Part shown: piece by piece, positions 1-62,570 of the stretch
How the letters are laid out: every line of letters starts with the position of its first letter
How positions within the stretch are numbered: position 1 is the first letter of the stretch
NCBI GenBank assembly: GCA_003993805.1
Contig: RSEF01000002.1
Span: forward strand, 94,898,907-94,962,906
Direction of reading: 5' to 3'
Origin: Himantopus leucocephalus
Lineage: Eukaryota; Chordata; Aves; Charadriiformes; Recurvirostridae
DNA: 64,000 nt
Position numbers and translations under genes: made by a program
The notes under the pieces: model-generated
The model's input: the letters and a program-made list of their open reading frames with translations, nothing else
Databases searched by the model: none
What the model was told of the DNA's origin: nothing

Positions 1-230
1 TTAGCTGTCGCCCTCATGCACGGACAGAGGGCTGGTGTACGCCGGATGCAGGAAATTAGCTCCTCCCTAGATTATTTTGAAAAAAAAAACCAAAAAAACC
101 CAACCCAAAACATTTGGTGAAACATAATGTCACTAATGTCAGGCCTAAAAAAAAACCCAGAGCAACCGCTTTTTCAGCCGGCCTAATCCCCGGTAAAAGC
201 CCGGCTGCTCCCTTGTGAAATAACGCGACG
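1..230. other. Upstream flank, no gene seen
   Basis: This stretch holds A-rich low-complexity sequence (about 78-112 and 148-160) and no open frame resembling a known protein. It leads into the GC-rich island. In human the upstream neighbour of TMEM245 is FRRS1L (known synteny), but nothing here is recognisable as part of it. Confidence 0.5.
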
Positions 231-329
231 CCAGGACGTGTTGGGACAAGGCAGACCTCTCCAGCCCGGCTCCCTCCCCACCTTGCCACGACACCGCAAA
301 TTCCCCAGCGTCTCCAGCTGCCCCGGTAG

Positions 330-50795
<50,466 letters not shown>

Positions 50796-51854
50796 TGAAG
50801 GTGCTGTGCTGCACCTATTCAGCATGAGAGAATCGCTGTCTTCTGTCTTGAGTTCACAACAGCCATGGCCTTCTGTCCTTTTCCAGTTGTGCCTGGGGGC
50901 AGCTCACAGGGAAGCATAGCTTGGATTTTAGGAGAAACCACTTCTCGAACATCTGCTGGCCTTACATTATTGTGCACTTTGCCTCTTTGAGAGAGAATGT
51001 CTACTTCCCATGGCTTTACACAGTAACACACAGTTCAGCTGCCTTGTTGAAGACCTTGAAGACCTTATGTCTTCATAAAAAGAATGGTTAAGAGGACAGG
51101 TATATTCACTGGAGTCATTATCTTGCCTGCTGAAATTACTAACTTGGCTGTTATTTATTGGGTTATTTGTGTTATTAAATTGTAGTAGCTTTAAAGAAAG
51201 CTAATTCCAAAATATTTATTCTCAGTTAATTTGGTGGCAAAAAAGGTGTAAGCCACTCATTGTAGAATATAATTGTTTGCTGCTCCACAAAGTATTTCTT
51301 TAGAGGCTTTGACCATCATGTGTAACTTATGATAACACTTAAATATTATCCTCTTATACACACTGAAATTTAAAGTTGTTGGAGACTGGCATTTCTGATA
51401 TCTTCCTGAAATTAGTAGATGTGCAAATTGTTAAATGTGGGGTTTCCTCATATTGAAACAGAGGACTTGTTTACATAGTTTAAATCTTGCCCTCATTTGC
51501 AGTGAAACCTGATAGTATTTTGCTGTTTACCCAGCCATCCCAGTGGAGTCATCTCGTGAACTAAATTTAATCAAAGGCCTCAAGTGTTTTCAGGCAGAGG
51601 TAATGTATGATTGCCATGCCTACTTCCAGTAATAGGAAGAAGTTGAATGGGGATTGTTGGGTTTCAAGTGCTGTCACTGAGTTCAATTAACTTTTCAAAC
51701 AAATTTAAGTTTATTTCCAAAGAGGAAGGGATGGATTCCATCCAGAGAGCATGGGTTTTATTTTAGTTTAGTTTGTTTTTTCCCCCTGTAAGCCTCTGGC
51801 GAAATATCTTACTAAGATATAAGAGATATCTTGTATATTAAGATATATCTTAAT

Positions 51855-51860
51855 AATAAA
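51855..51860 (+). terminator. TMEM245: Proximal polyadenylation signal candidate
   Basis: AATAAA lies about 1.06 kb after the stop codon, preceded by a palindromic AAGATATATCTT. T-rich sequence follows within about 90 bp. Confidence 0.4.
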
Positions 51861-52498
51861 CAGAGTTCTTAAATTCCTGAAATGGTATGTTGCCTAGGTC
51901 ACAGCATCAAACTACTCTTGTGCTTTTCTTCCATACATAGTTTTGCTTAAATTGCAGTTTTGGTGGCAATTAAGCCCTTTTTTATTGATTGTTGAAATAT
52001 TTTGACACAATGGATCTTTGTAAGTGGATCCTTTTTATAAATAGGAAGTGGGGTTTTTGGTAGAAATTTCATACTTGAACAGCTTTTCCAGAAATACATT
52101 GAGGCCCTAGGTACAAAGTAGCAGTTGCACATGCTTAACCAAAGAATCACCTTTCAGTTTCTCGTAACTTCTCTTGAATTTATTTCAGAGTTTGACTGAG
52201 AATGAGTTATACAAAATACAGGCATGTTTTGCATTTATTGTTGACAGTAATGCAACTGTTGGAAGAAAAATCTGTTCTTATCTAGGGATAAGCATATCTA
52301 GGATTTGTGTACAAACAGCTCTTGGTAACTTAGATGTTTGTTTTACTTGAGTTGCAAAAGTGCTGATAGATTTGGAAGGTTCCTATTTTCATGAGATTGC
52401 ATGTATTTTTACATTATCTTTGAAACTATATTGCCATAGAAAGTGATTGGAAAGTACTCTGATACTTCCTAAGCAAGCAAGTCCTGGTACAGGTTTGC

Positions 52499-52504
52499 AA
52501 TAAA
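52499..52504 (+). terminator. TMEM245: Polyadenylation signal candidate
   Basis: AATAAA in the context TTTGCAATAAACAGG. No pronounced GT-rich element follows. Confidence 0.3.
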
Positions 52505-53956
52505 CAGGCTGCCGATTAAGACACAAATAGCCTACTCCTCAGATTCTCCGAATTAGCTGCTGCAATTCTACTGATGAAATTTAATGCTTAAATGTGGGGT
52601 TTCAAGCATGCTGGTTTTGCACTTGCAAACTTGAAGTTATGTGTTTAGAGGACAGACTCAGGCTTAATTTAGTGGTTTGATTCAAGTTCACTGAAATAAG
52701 GAAACATCCCATTTAATATTTTAAATTCTGAAAGATCTACATACCAATTCCAGCTGTCTGAAAAGGAAGAATTTATTGCTTGAATTGACTGACTGTCCTG
52801 TGTTTTAATTTCTTTGGTTTTGTGGATCACGTAAGATCTTCAATGAAACGCATTTTCATAATTGTTGCTGGCTAGTGTGGAGGATGACAAAGAACCTGAG
52901 GCTGTCCCATTCCCACAACATTCTAACCAGCTTGAACGAGACTGCTGTGATAGTTGGGAAGCTTCTTCGTTATGTTACTTTTTTAGTTCAGAAATTTGCA
53001 CTGAAATGTTGTGTTCTCACTATAGCATTGAAGAAGATTGCTAACAAGAAATATGCATCTTTAATGTATTTCCAGTTTTCCATTACCTCTTTGCTCACTG
53101 GTCAAGATACTCTATTGTCCAAATTTGCTATCCCAGTTATTTCTGAGACAATCTTTCAAGTTCCTGTGGTACTCAATATAGTCATTTTAAGAGTCATTAT
53201 AAAGCATTCGTTTGTTTGTTTTTAATTTTTCCCTTTTCTCCCTCCCCCTTCACCCGACCTCCTTAGATCAAAGAAGGGTCTCTGCTGTGAAGATTAAAAT
53301 GGTATTTCAGGCATAGTTGTCTTCAATAACGGCAAATCAGTAAAATTAGCTGAGAAGATACATTGTTATTTTGAAACGTTCCTTTCCCAATGTGAAGAGA
53401 AATCATTTTGTGTAGAGAATTCATATCTGATGTAGTATTGTTAGTTGGCCCTGCTTTTAAATGAGGCTTCATATTGATGCTTCCTGTTTCAAATTCAGCT
53501 AAGTCTTGCCATGAAGAACCAGCAGTAGTACAGTCTTTGTCAGTAAATGTAGCTTAAAGAGCTCATGCTATGTGCCATGCCTGATTGAGGAACGAATTGT
53601 ATGGTTCAGTAACAGTATACTGCCGAAAAGAAAAGAAAAAGAAACAAAACCTCCAGTAGTACCTTCTTAGAATATGAAATATTTGCTGAATTTTGCCATG
53701 TTNAACAGGCCGAAACACCACCTTATGAAAAAGCATACCTTGATTATTTAGGATTTGTCTTTAGTGTCTAATTACCAGTAGAAATAGAAAAAAAATTTGT
53801 CCTTGCATATTTAACAATCCATATTCTTTTCTGAAAAGACTCAGCCTTTGTAAGAACAGTTTAGCTCAATCTCACGTTAATGTGAAAATAATCAAACTGG
53901 TCATTTTGACTTCTGGTCATTTTAACATACCAGTTCCTAATTATTTTGCCTCACCT

Positions 53957-54275
53957 GCAAAAGCAAGCAGCAGCTCTGAGGAATGAGCTTTTAAATGGCT
54001 TGTGTGTTTCAGAAAAAAAAAAAAAAAAGGAGGCAAAACTCCTCACGCACCCTNAAAAAAAAAAAAAAAAAGGAGGCAAAACTCCTCATGGACCCTTTTC
54101 TGTATTGGCTACAGTATTTCTGTAGAAAACTACAGAAAAAAGCAAAAGCAAGCAGCAGCTCTGAGGAATAAGCTTTTAAATGGCTTGTGTGTTTCAGAAA
54201 AAAAAAAAAAAAAGGAGGCAAAACTCCTCACGCACCCTTTTCTGTATTTGCTACAGTATTTCTGTAGAAAACTAC
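53957..54275. repeat. Direct duplication (offset 142-185 bp) around an N
   Basis: 53957-54053 recurs at 54142-54238, and the part after the N (about 54055-54133) recurs to 54275. The units share GCAAAAGCAAGCAGCAGCTC, a poly-A run and AGGAGGCAAAACTCCTCA. A few substitutions separate the copies, and an N at 54054 sits at a poly-A run. It could be a true tandem duplication or two haplotypes joined. Confidence 0.88.
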
Positions 54276-55136
54276 CGTTTTCTGTGGAGAGACCATCTTT
54301 TTCATAATGCTTATAGGCAAGAAGTTGATGGTCTTTAGCTTTAAACAGCTGTAAACAGTCATTCCAGGAGCAGGTTTTTACTTGTATTTCGTGCATTTAG
54401 TATTCAGTTTGAAGAAAAACAATTTAGAATTCAGAAGGGAATGCTTGTAGTAAACCAAGATAACGTGGTGTCATGGCATTGTAAAATACGACTCTGTTGG
54501 TTTTTTATTGCTCTCTTCTAGCAAATTAGGCTTGTTGCAAATCAGTGTAGTGCCAAAGGGCTAGTGGTCGCTGTTTCTTGCACTAAGTTAGCCCTTCCTC
54601 CCCTTCCACTACCTTAGCTGAACGGTACTGTGCTGTAGCAGAGCTAGCAGCAGTGAATGTGTGCCAGTTTACAGCCCAGCATGTTAACTTCAGGTCACTG
54701 TAAATACTGGCTTAATTGAATATGTGAAGCAACAAACTGCAGTGGGCGAGAATCTGGCACGTGTTCATTTTGCCAGCCTCTCTACAATATGGTGACTTTC
54801 AGCACAGATGCACCATGACCAGTTGAGAGCAGTAATGACTTATTTTGAAAGACTGTTTGTTTTTTTTTAAAAAAAAAAGTTTAACATTACAGTCATATAT
54901 ACAATATACATTTTTCAGAAATTAAGTTGATACCCATGTATCTAATAATGGAGACAGCAGTCAGGTATTTCCATGCACAATGGTTTGTATTTGCAGTAAA
55001 TCTAGTGTACAAACCATGGCATTAGGCTTGTCTGATTTCAAGGACTATGTGGCTTCTCTTCAAGACTTTGGGGAGGAGATATACTTATGTGTATTTTGTC
55101 AATGATTATTGGATTAGCAAATCCATAATCTGTTTA

Positions 55137-55142
55137 ATAAAA
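55137..55142 (+). terminator. TMEM245: Polyadenylation signal candidate
   Basis: AATAAA in TGTTTAATAAAATAAG, 4.3 kb after the stop codon. A GTGTAGGG stretch follows about 15 bases downstream. Confidence 0.35.
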
Positions 55143-57802
55143 TAAGAGAAGAGCATTGTGTAGGGAAAATTGGATGCTGTCTCCAGTATCATATATTGTG
55201 GGTATCGGTGTAACTTCTGAAATAGGTGTATGGCTGCCATGTTAAACGTTGTTTTTCAGAAAGCCTGAAAATACAAAACTGGATAAAATTGTTCCCCAGT
55301 AAAAGCAGCAGCAGAATTGCTATGCTGCTAATCCCTAGTACTGGTGACAGAATACTGCAAAAATTGCTGCCTTTCCTACAGACCTGATATACTGAGGATG
55401 GGAAAATACAGTTATTCTGCTGAGACTCTGTGGCTTTGCATCAGCAGTAGAAGATGCAATTGCCTTTATTCAAACATTGTGTTCATATCATATTGGCTTA
55501 AGTTTGTCACTGCAGATAGTGCCAGCTTTATGGATACTACTTCTGGAAACAGCTACAACTTCCTTCAGAGGGTGCTGAAAGCTGTTGGGATTGGAGTTAA
55601 TATCCGTTATATTTAATAATGGAGGTGCCATTCTTTTAGAGATGCAGTTGTTTGCCTTGAAGTTTGCAATTTTACAAGGGAAAATTGGTTTCCCAATTAA
55701 ATAATCTTTATTGAGTGACAGCTGACATCTCTTAAATCCACGGATGCATCATCTTTATAAACTCTGTCTTGGCTTGTATTTCATAAGGTTTCTTCTTATT
55801 ACTATTTCTTACACTTTTTGGTGAAGCATCCTTTGGAAATTTCTTTCTTATTTCTACAAAAATAGAATTGCCTAAAACTCTTAACAAATGTTAGAGAGGT
55901 TTGGTCTTTAACCTGATACTGGTTATCTGGCACTTTTAGTAAAATACCGTAAGGCTTTATGGTAAGACTCTCCAAAATTGCTTTTAAGTGCTAAAATTGG
56001 AAATTAAAAAAAAATATGCAATGTGGAAAATGAACTTAGTATTTTGAAACCAGAAACGATGCCAGAAGTGATGAGCATATTCAGGGATTCTGCATTGGGT
56101 TTGTAAATTTATGTATGCAGCATTATATAAACATGAGCAGTGTTTGTCCTATTCAGACTTCAACTGAAATTTTGTCCTTTTTTTTTTCTAAAAAAGGTAT
56201 CGGAGAACAAAGTAGTGCCTGTATATAGTGAAAACAAGCAACATTTTCTAGAATTAATGTTTACTTGATAAAAGTTGGGGAAAGGCCAAGCAAATACTGG
56301 TAGGGTGACTAGAACTGTTTTGTTGTAGTTAATATAAAATTGGGAAAAGCTGTTCTTCCATCTAGTAATCCATTGCTAAGAGATTACTGTTCCTGGAAGT
56401 ATTTGCACACATCCACTAAAGAGCTGCCAAAATTAATAGGTCATCTTCAGTTCCCCCGTCTCTTAAACTCTTCCACACCTGATCTGCTACCTTGTTTTGA
56501 ATCTGGTTTAGTACGTGAATGTATTGCTTCGTCCTCTTTTGGGTTCGATTCCAGGACCTGAAGGGCATGCTTTGAATGTCCGTACTGAAATAGTATGGCC
56601 AATTCAGGAAGGAATTCCTAATTGGCAAGTAAATGTGCATCCTTGATGTGTTCTGCATGTGGATAGACTGGGACAAACGTAGTTCACGTTGCATTGAATT
56701 AGAGATTATTCTTTGAATATAGCACTATGTAGCAATACCAAAGCTAGGTTTGAGTTTGGAAGCAGGGCATATTTGCTCGCAGCAGGATGTGTCTGCAAGC
56801 TAATAAAGGCAGAGCGAGTGCTCTAGCATCCATGTATATAACTGAAGAATTTTCAGCATAATGGTTTTAAAGCAAAAACGTTGATTTCTTTTTCCTAGCC
56901 TCACTTTTTGCCACTTGACTGTTGTATCCAATGAGGACCTAAAGTCACTTTTCATGGTATTGGTGTATGGTAAGAGGCATCACAAAGCTAAAAAGTAGCC
57001 ACAAACCAAAAGTTCATTAAGCTTAACAATTGACATCAAGGCCATAAGGCTGGAAAAGTAAAATCTCAATTTTTTGCCTCCTTTCTGCCAGTCTCAGCTC
57101 AAAATTGAAGCTTTTTCAAGAAGTATCAGTAAGAAATATTTTTGTGTTGTTTATAACTTAGTGGCTATGTAGACCAATGTTGTCAGTTTCCAGTGTCATC
57201 ACTGGTATATTCTGCAAGCATACAATTTCTTCAGATTGTTACCTTTAAAAACAAATTTTCTATGCTTCAGTGATGGTTGGAAACCAACTTTTTATACTAG
57301 TAGTTAGGTGTTTACCTATAGTGTATATAAACTAGTGTTTGATGTTTTGGCTGGAAGACTAGGGAAGGGGTTTTTTTCTTTTTCCCTTTGGTAAATTTTA
57401 CCAAACCAAATCCAAAGAAACTTCTGACATTGGGTCCTAAGACTGGCTAGACCCTACTCAAACCTAACAGCAGGTCTTTTGCGTTACAGAGCGCGGGTTG
57501 TTCTAAAGTGTGCATTCCTACCCAGAACCTGTGGGGCTTTGGAGCAATAACTTCTTTTGTCGACACAAATTTTGTCTGTTAACTGTACATGTGATACATC
57601 TTCAGAATGGAACTATGTTCAAAACTAACGTTGCCATAATTGGTTTTGGTACAGTACCTGGTTTTGCATGTATAATATTGAAAATATAACCCCTGTGTCC
57701 ATCTGTGGCAGAACAAACTTGTGTGAGTGAAGGTTGAGAAGTACTTGTGTAGACTTCAGAGGTATTGAAATAATTTTGATTGTATGCACCAGTCCTCTTC
57801 AT

Positions 57803-57808
57803 AATAAA
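57803..57808 (+). terminator. TMEM245: Distal polyadenylation signal candidate
   Basis: AATAAA in CTTCATAATAAAACATT, followed by TTTTTTGTAGCAGG, a T/GT-rich element of the kind expected downstream of a cleavage site. Confidence 0.45.
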
Positions 57809-57900
57809 ACATTTTTTGTAGCAGGTTTAAGAAGCTTTTAACTTAATATTGTATTCACACTGCAGTCCTTTGTAAGCACAGAATGGTTAATATATTTTGA

Positions 57901-57906
57901 AATAAA
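57901..57906 (+). terminator. TMEM245: Distal polyadenylation signal candidate (preferred)
   Basis: AATAAA in TTTTGAAATAAAATGCTG. A GT-rich element (GTTTGATTTGAGTGATGGG) begins about 23 bases beyond it. This is the best hexamer plus downstream-element pair before the character of the sequence changes. Confidence 0.5.
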
Positions 57907-59219
57907 ATGCTGTTAATGTAAAGAAAACCGTTTGATTTGAGTGATGGGATCTTTGGAATGAGCCACAAAGGCAGCAGTTAATCTGATGAAATAACAGGTT
58001 TGCTGGAGACAAAGTACAAAAATGGCAGTGGATCTGCGGTCCCTGAGCATAACTTCATTTCACTGAGAGAAGCCGTACTTTTCTTTTTTCCTTCACTTTT
58101 TCCATGGGGTAAGGAAGGACATGTGATTCAACGGTAACTATGGTTCAGCTGACATCTGGCAGCTTGCTGCACTGCCTGCAGTAACCCAACCATGCATCCG
58201 ACCCTACAAAAGCTTACGTTCAGCACCTGTAGGTAATTCAAGTTAATTTTGTGATGGCTTACTCTCTGAAATAGAAATGGTTGTTTAGTGTCTAAGCATA
58301 ACTTTAGATCATTCTATTGACTATAAAGCAAAAGTGATCAAATCCTCCCTGCATGACTGCTCACACCTTTTAAAAAGAGATATGGCTGATGTTACGCTTC
58401 TCATCCCTCTCACTGTTCTGTGACCAGACTCATTGCCTTGAACTAATTCATATAGCACAGTCAATTTTAGCGTTTCTCTGAAGGGATCAAACCGTGTTTA
58501 GTTTAGAGCATACACGGTGGGGTTTTTTAGCAATTGATGCTGGTAACATAATGATGATTTTTTTGAAAATTGGGGCGGGTCTTCCAAGATGCTTTAAATT
58601 TAAAGTTGGAACCAAGACAAGTGTATCTGTAATCAGGCAGCCCACCGCATGAGCACTTCTGTGAGAATTCCTTAGCTCTCGTTTTTTTTTTTTTAAGTGG
58701 TTTTAATGTGCAGATACAGTGTTTGTTTTTATTAAGAGAAAATAAGTAGTCCTGTTCAGCACCCATAGCAGATAAAGCTTCATAATGATGTAGCACCATT
58801 GAAGCAGCCGATTTGCTCAGTCTTAACTGTTCCTTCAAAGTAGTTCAGGTGGTATACGTCCCGTATAGTTCATTAATATTTTGGGGGTGGCAGGGCAGAG
58901 AGTATGAAAGCGTTATCGGGCAAATACATAGGAGAAAAATGTGCTGAAAGAACTATGTTACCGATGTGTTTTGAGCTTGACTAGAGAGAAAAGATAATTG
59001 TTTCATTTTAAGAAGTGATCATTACTTCCAAACTAAAAATTTATTCTTTGGAGAATTCAATTGACTTGTTAATCTAAGCAAAGATTTTCTGGTACAGTAA
59101 TTTATACTGTAGTAGATTTCCTTGGAGATTAATTTTAATTTCTCTATTTCTCTCTCATACTGACAACCCTTTTTTTTTTTTTTTTTTTAAAAAATGCAAA
59201 CAACAAACAACTGTCTTTT

Positions 59220-59460
59220 AACCTCAGAACAGTGAGCTTTGCCTACTCAGGAGCACAGGGTTTGTTACAATGCCTCCGTCGCTTTTGAGGAGGACGTGCA
59301 CTGAATATATGCAAGCCTCCAAAGGTCTTACATCTTCTCCGTTCCCTCCTCAGTTCCGCTTGTTGCAATTTGTTTAATGTTAAAATTAATTGCTGGGGAA
59401 GGGGTGATAAAAGCCATCGGATGGTTTCGGCTATTAGCATTTAATTAAAATGTGAGAAGA
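59220..59460. promoter_or_regulatory. Candidate conserved non-coding element
   Basis: A compositionally complex block contains homeodomain-type cores (GCATTTAATTAAAATG, AAATTAATTG). On the minus strand a 65-codon frame rich in Arg/Gln has no recognised family. Enhancer function is inferred from motif density only. Confidence 0.25.
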
Positions 59461-62159
59461 AATCTGTGGCAAGTAGCTGGTTGCTACTTGCAAGATAAAT
59501 CTGTTGGTTTTTTGGGACTGGTGGTAACTAGAACTGGAAGAGTAGCCATTACCATATATTGCATTTTTTGGTCCATTCTGAAATAATAACTGTTGTATAC
59601 ATTGTAAATTGGAACAAAATTTTATCTTCGGTTGGTTTCTAATCTGTTTATCAAAATTTTTCAGGATGAGCAGTGATACATGAATTTCCTTTCCATTTTT
59701 AGCGAGGCCAAAGCAAGCAACTGCTGTACTACACGGCATGTCTGCCTGTATCAAAATGCACTCTCTTGTATGTCCGTGGATGTTTATGGGTATGTACACT
59801 CAAAGCATATAGTCCAGGTGCATTTATTTTGAGTAGATTGATGACAGTAAGAGACAGTTTTAGGAAGCTTCAGGTCTGGACAATTAGCTGTGAAGATATT
59901 TGCTTTGTAAGGTCAGAGTATCTTTCATTAGACAGTAAATAGACACAGCCAATGCCTTCTGTTTGAAAAATCAGATTGAAACTTTCACTGAACACTGGTA
60001 AATTTTCCAAAGCGTCCTTTCAACTGTTTTTATTCTTACTGCCTCAGAAGACTGTAGCAATACACTTAAGTTTTGCCTTTTAATTAAAGAGCACTGGGAA
60101 GTAATAGTTGGTAATTTTTTTTTTTAATTTTTATTCTTGTGAACATTGAAGTCCCTTGTTCCCAAGGCAATTGCAGTCTTTTGGCTTTACCACTCATAAA
60201 AATAGCAATTGGCATTTTGAGAAAAAAATACCCTAGACATTCAAGTACCTCTAGACATAAATCCAAGCACACAATGATAACAGAGAAAATAGTATGAAGA
60301 ATGAAAGCTGAGTTGGTATCTCATGGTGCCATACAAAATTTCATGCTGCAACTGAAATACATAATGTAATCGTAACATAGCAAATGTAAAAAGAATTGAG
60401 CTTCCATGTGAAACATTGTTTATTCTTACCTTTGACTGAAGGATGTTTAACTCCTTTGACATAGCTTTGTATCAAACAATTAATAGCTTTCTTCTCCCAT
60501 CTAAAATCAGAAACTACTCCATTCTAATTTTCACAAGGACATTCATGTTTCACATCATAGCAAGTAATTCCTTTTTTTTTCTTTTTATATGAGGTAATTT
60601 TTGAAATTATAGTAATGGTGCTACTGTTTGTGCTGTGATGGACCCTGGTGACTTCTTTGAGGATCCGGTTCCACTCCGTGAAGTTCTGAGCATGTGCGCT
60701 TGTGGTCAAATTGGTGGATGCAAGATGGTTTAAGGAAGACACAAGAAGTGCATTTAGCAGGTGCACAATGGTAGGAAATGGCTAATTCATGGCTCTGCTC
60801 AACTAAAGAGGGGTGTACTTCTGAAAGTTACATCCTGCCACAAGGGTTACCAATTTTGGTGGCTGCAGTGGAGAGCGTAGCCTCGTGTAGGGCTGAAACT
60901 CTGTCTTAAGCAACCAAAACTCCAACTGCTCTAGGTTCTCCAGAGCTCTGTCCTGTAATGTGTTGCATGGGTTTCTGCTGCCTTGGAGCAGAGAAGAGCA
61001 GAGAAAGAAAAAGGATGGGGAGCCATGAAGCCAAGGGGTAATGTATTTTTTATTTGTTTCCTAAACTCCCTTACTGATCTCTTGGGCTCCTTATTTTATG
61101 TTCTTAATCTGTGCCGTGTTCCGCAGTGCGAAGACTAGAATCAGCTTGAGCAGAGGTGTGCAGGATAGGAGCACAGTCCCAAAGTGCAGTGGGAAGCTAA
61201 GAACACGCGTGAGTAGCACAGAGACCAGGCTGTGTATCTGGAAATGCCTGGAAGCAGCAACAATTATTGGAAGCTGCTTATGGAGATGTTGCCCTCCCTG
61301 TCACCCCATCCAAAATTGTGTTCGTGACCACATCCAGTAGAGCTGATGGTCTGCCTGGCAGGAAGACTGCATCAGTGCCCTGCGCGATGCACAACCAAAA
61401 TGAAGCACACTGGGCTCTTCCACTGTTTCCATGTGATTCTTTGTGTTGTAGTAATTGCTATAAAAAAACCTCCATCCATTCCCTCACCTAGTTCCTTCTC
61501 CCTTCAGTATAACTCAGTTTTAAACACTGAAGACACTTGCAATGCGTGCAGGTGAAAGCTGGGGTCCAAGTACGTACCAACAGCCATGGGGGGTGGGGTT
61601 TGTGGGGTTTTGTTTGGTTTTTTTTCTTGTAGCCCTAGAACAGTGCACGTGCTTGCATTCTTGGTTCACAGGTGGAATCAAATCCGTATGCCTTAGATAA
61701 CTAAAACAAGCTCTTTGCTTTGATTTTGCCTTTCTTACCAGCATCTAATCTCTTTTATTAATAAAAAATAAAACCAAAATCATCTCGGGCAAACACCTGC
61801 TTTTGTTTACTTAAGAAGATGAACGGCAGAGCAAAGACCATTGTGATAAAACTTGTAAGAACCTTTGGTGCTTTCATAATTTGATAAGTATCTTCTGCTG
61901 AAGCTGGCTGACAAGTTTTAGGGAAACTCGCACATAATCTTGGCTGGCCTTAAGACTTAAGGCCTTCTTGACTTCTTTTTTTTTTTTATGGCAGAAGGAA
62001 AGTTTAATTGAAAACCTTCGTATGACCCTACTGAGCACATCCTTTTTACAGCGCTGCTGTTGCTGACTACACGCTGTGATTGCTCGAAGCACTGGGGAGA
62101 GGTTAGGTTGCAAGTTTTGCATCTTAGTCTGTGTTTCTCTGTTTTCCAAAGAAATAAAA

Positions 62160-62570
62160 TTCTCTTCGTTGTCAGGGCTGTGAATGTAATCAGGGTTGTT
62201 TAGAAAAGGCTTGTAATTTGGGCTTGTTTGAACTCCAGGAGTTTCTTGGGGCAGACACCCTTATGGAGGGGAGTTAAACTTGCTGCCCCCAGCCTGGGAT
62301 TATGGCTTGAAAGGCTAAGAGCATTTGATACGGAGATTTGGAAATTAATGAGTAACTAATGGTGCAAACAGGTTAATGATTGCCGGATTAACAAGAAGCA
62401 TTGTGGCAAAAAAGCATTTCCATACAATTCCCTTCCACCTGTGGTTTACCAACAGAGGTGACTACCTGCTGCAGTTCAAATCATTCCTCTTTTCTAAGAT
62501 GCCACAGTCAATGGGTTGTAATGATGTATACAAGTGCTACATAAGGGACACTTTATCCAGGTAGGTTTAT
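62160..62570. promoter_or_regulatory. Candidate conserved non-coding element
   Basis: Within about 90 bp there are several TAAT cores (AATTAATGAG, TAACTAATGG, GTTAATGATT, GGATTAAC). CACCTGTGGTTT (overlapping E-box and RUNX-type core) lies nearby at about 62438. The clustering suggests a developmental enhancer; this is inference without an alignment. Confidence 0.25.

Larger units (their letters stand above)
50796..57925 (+). other. TMEM245: Probable TMEM245 3' UTR
   Basis: This is AT-rich non-coding sequence after the stop codon with several AATAAA hexamers. The most distal good candidates are at 57803 and 57901, which would make the UTR about 7.1 kb. It holds T- and A-runs, a palindromic ATATCTT cluster near 51807-51855 and a duplication at 53957-54275. 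The real end is not determined; shorter UTRs ending near 51880 or 52525 are possible. Confidence 0.55.

Noticed and set aside
59243..59440. 65-codon Arg-rich minus-strand frame as a small protein
   Set aside because: No homologue recognised and no promoter or conservation evidence; kept only as part of a possible non-coding element.
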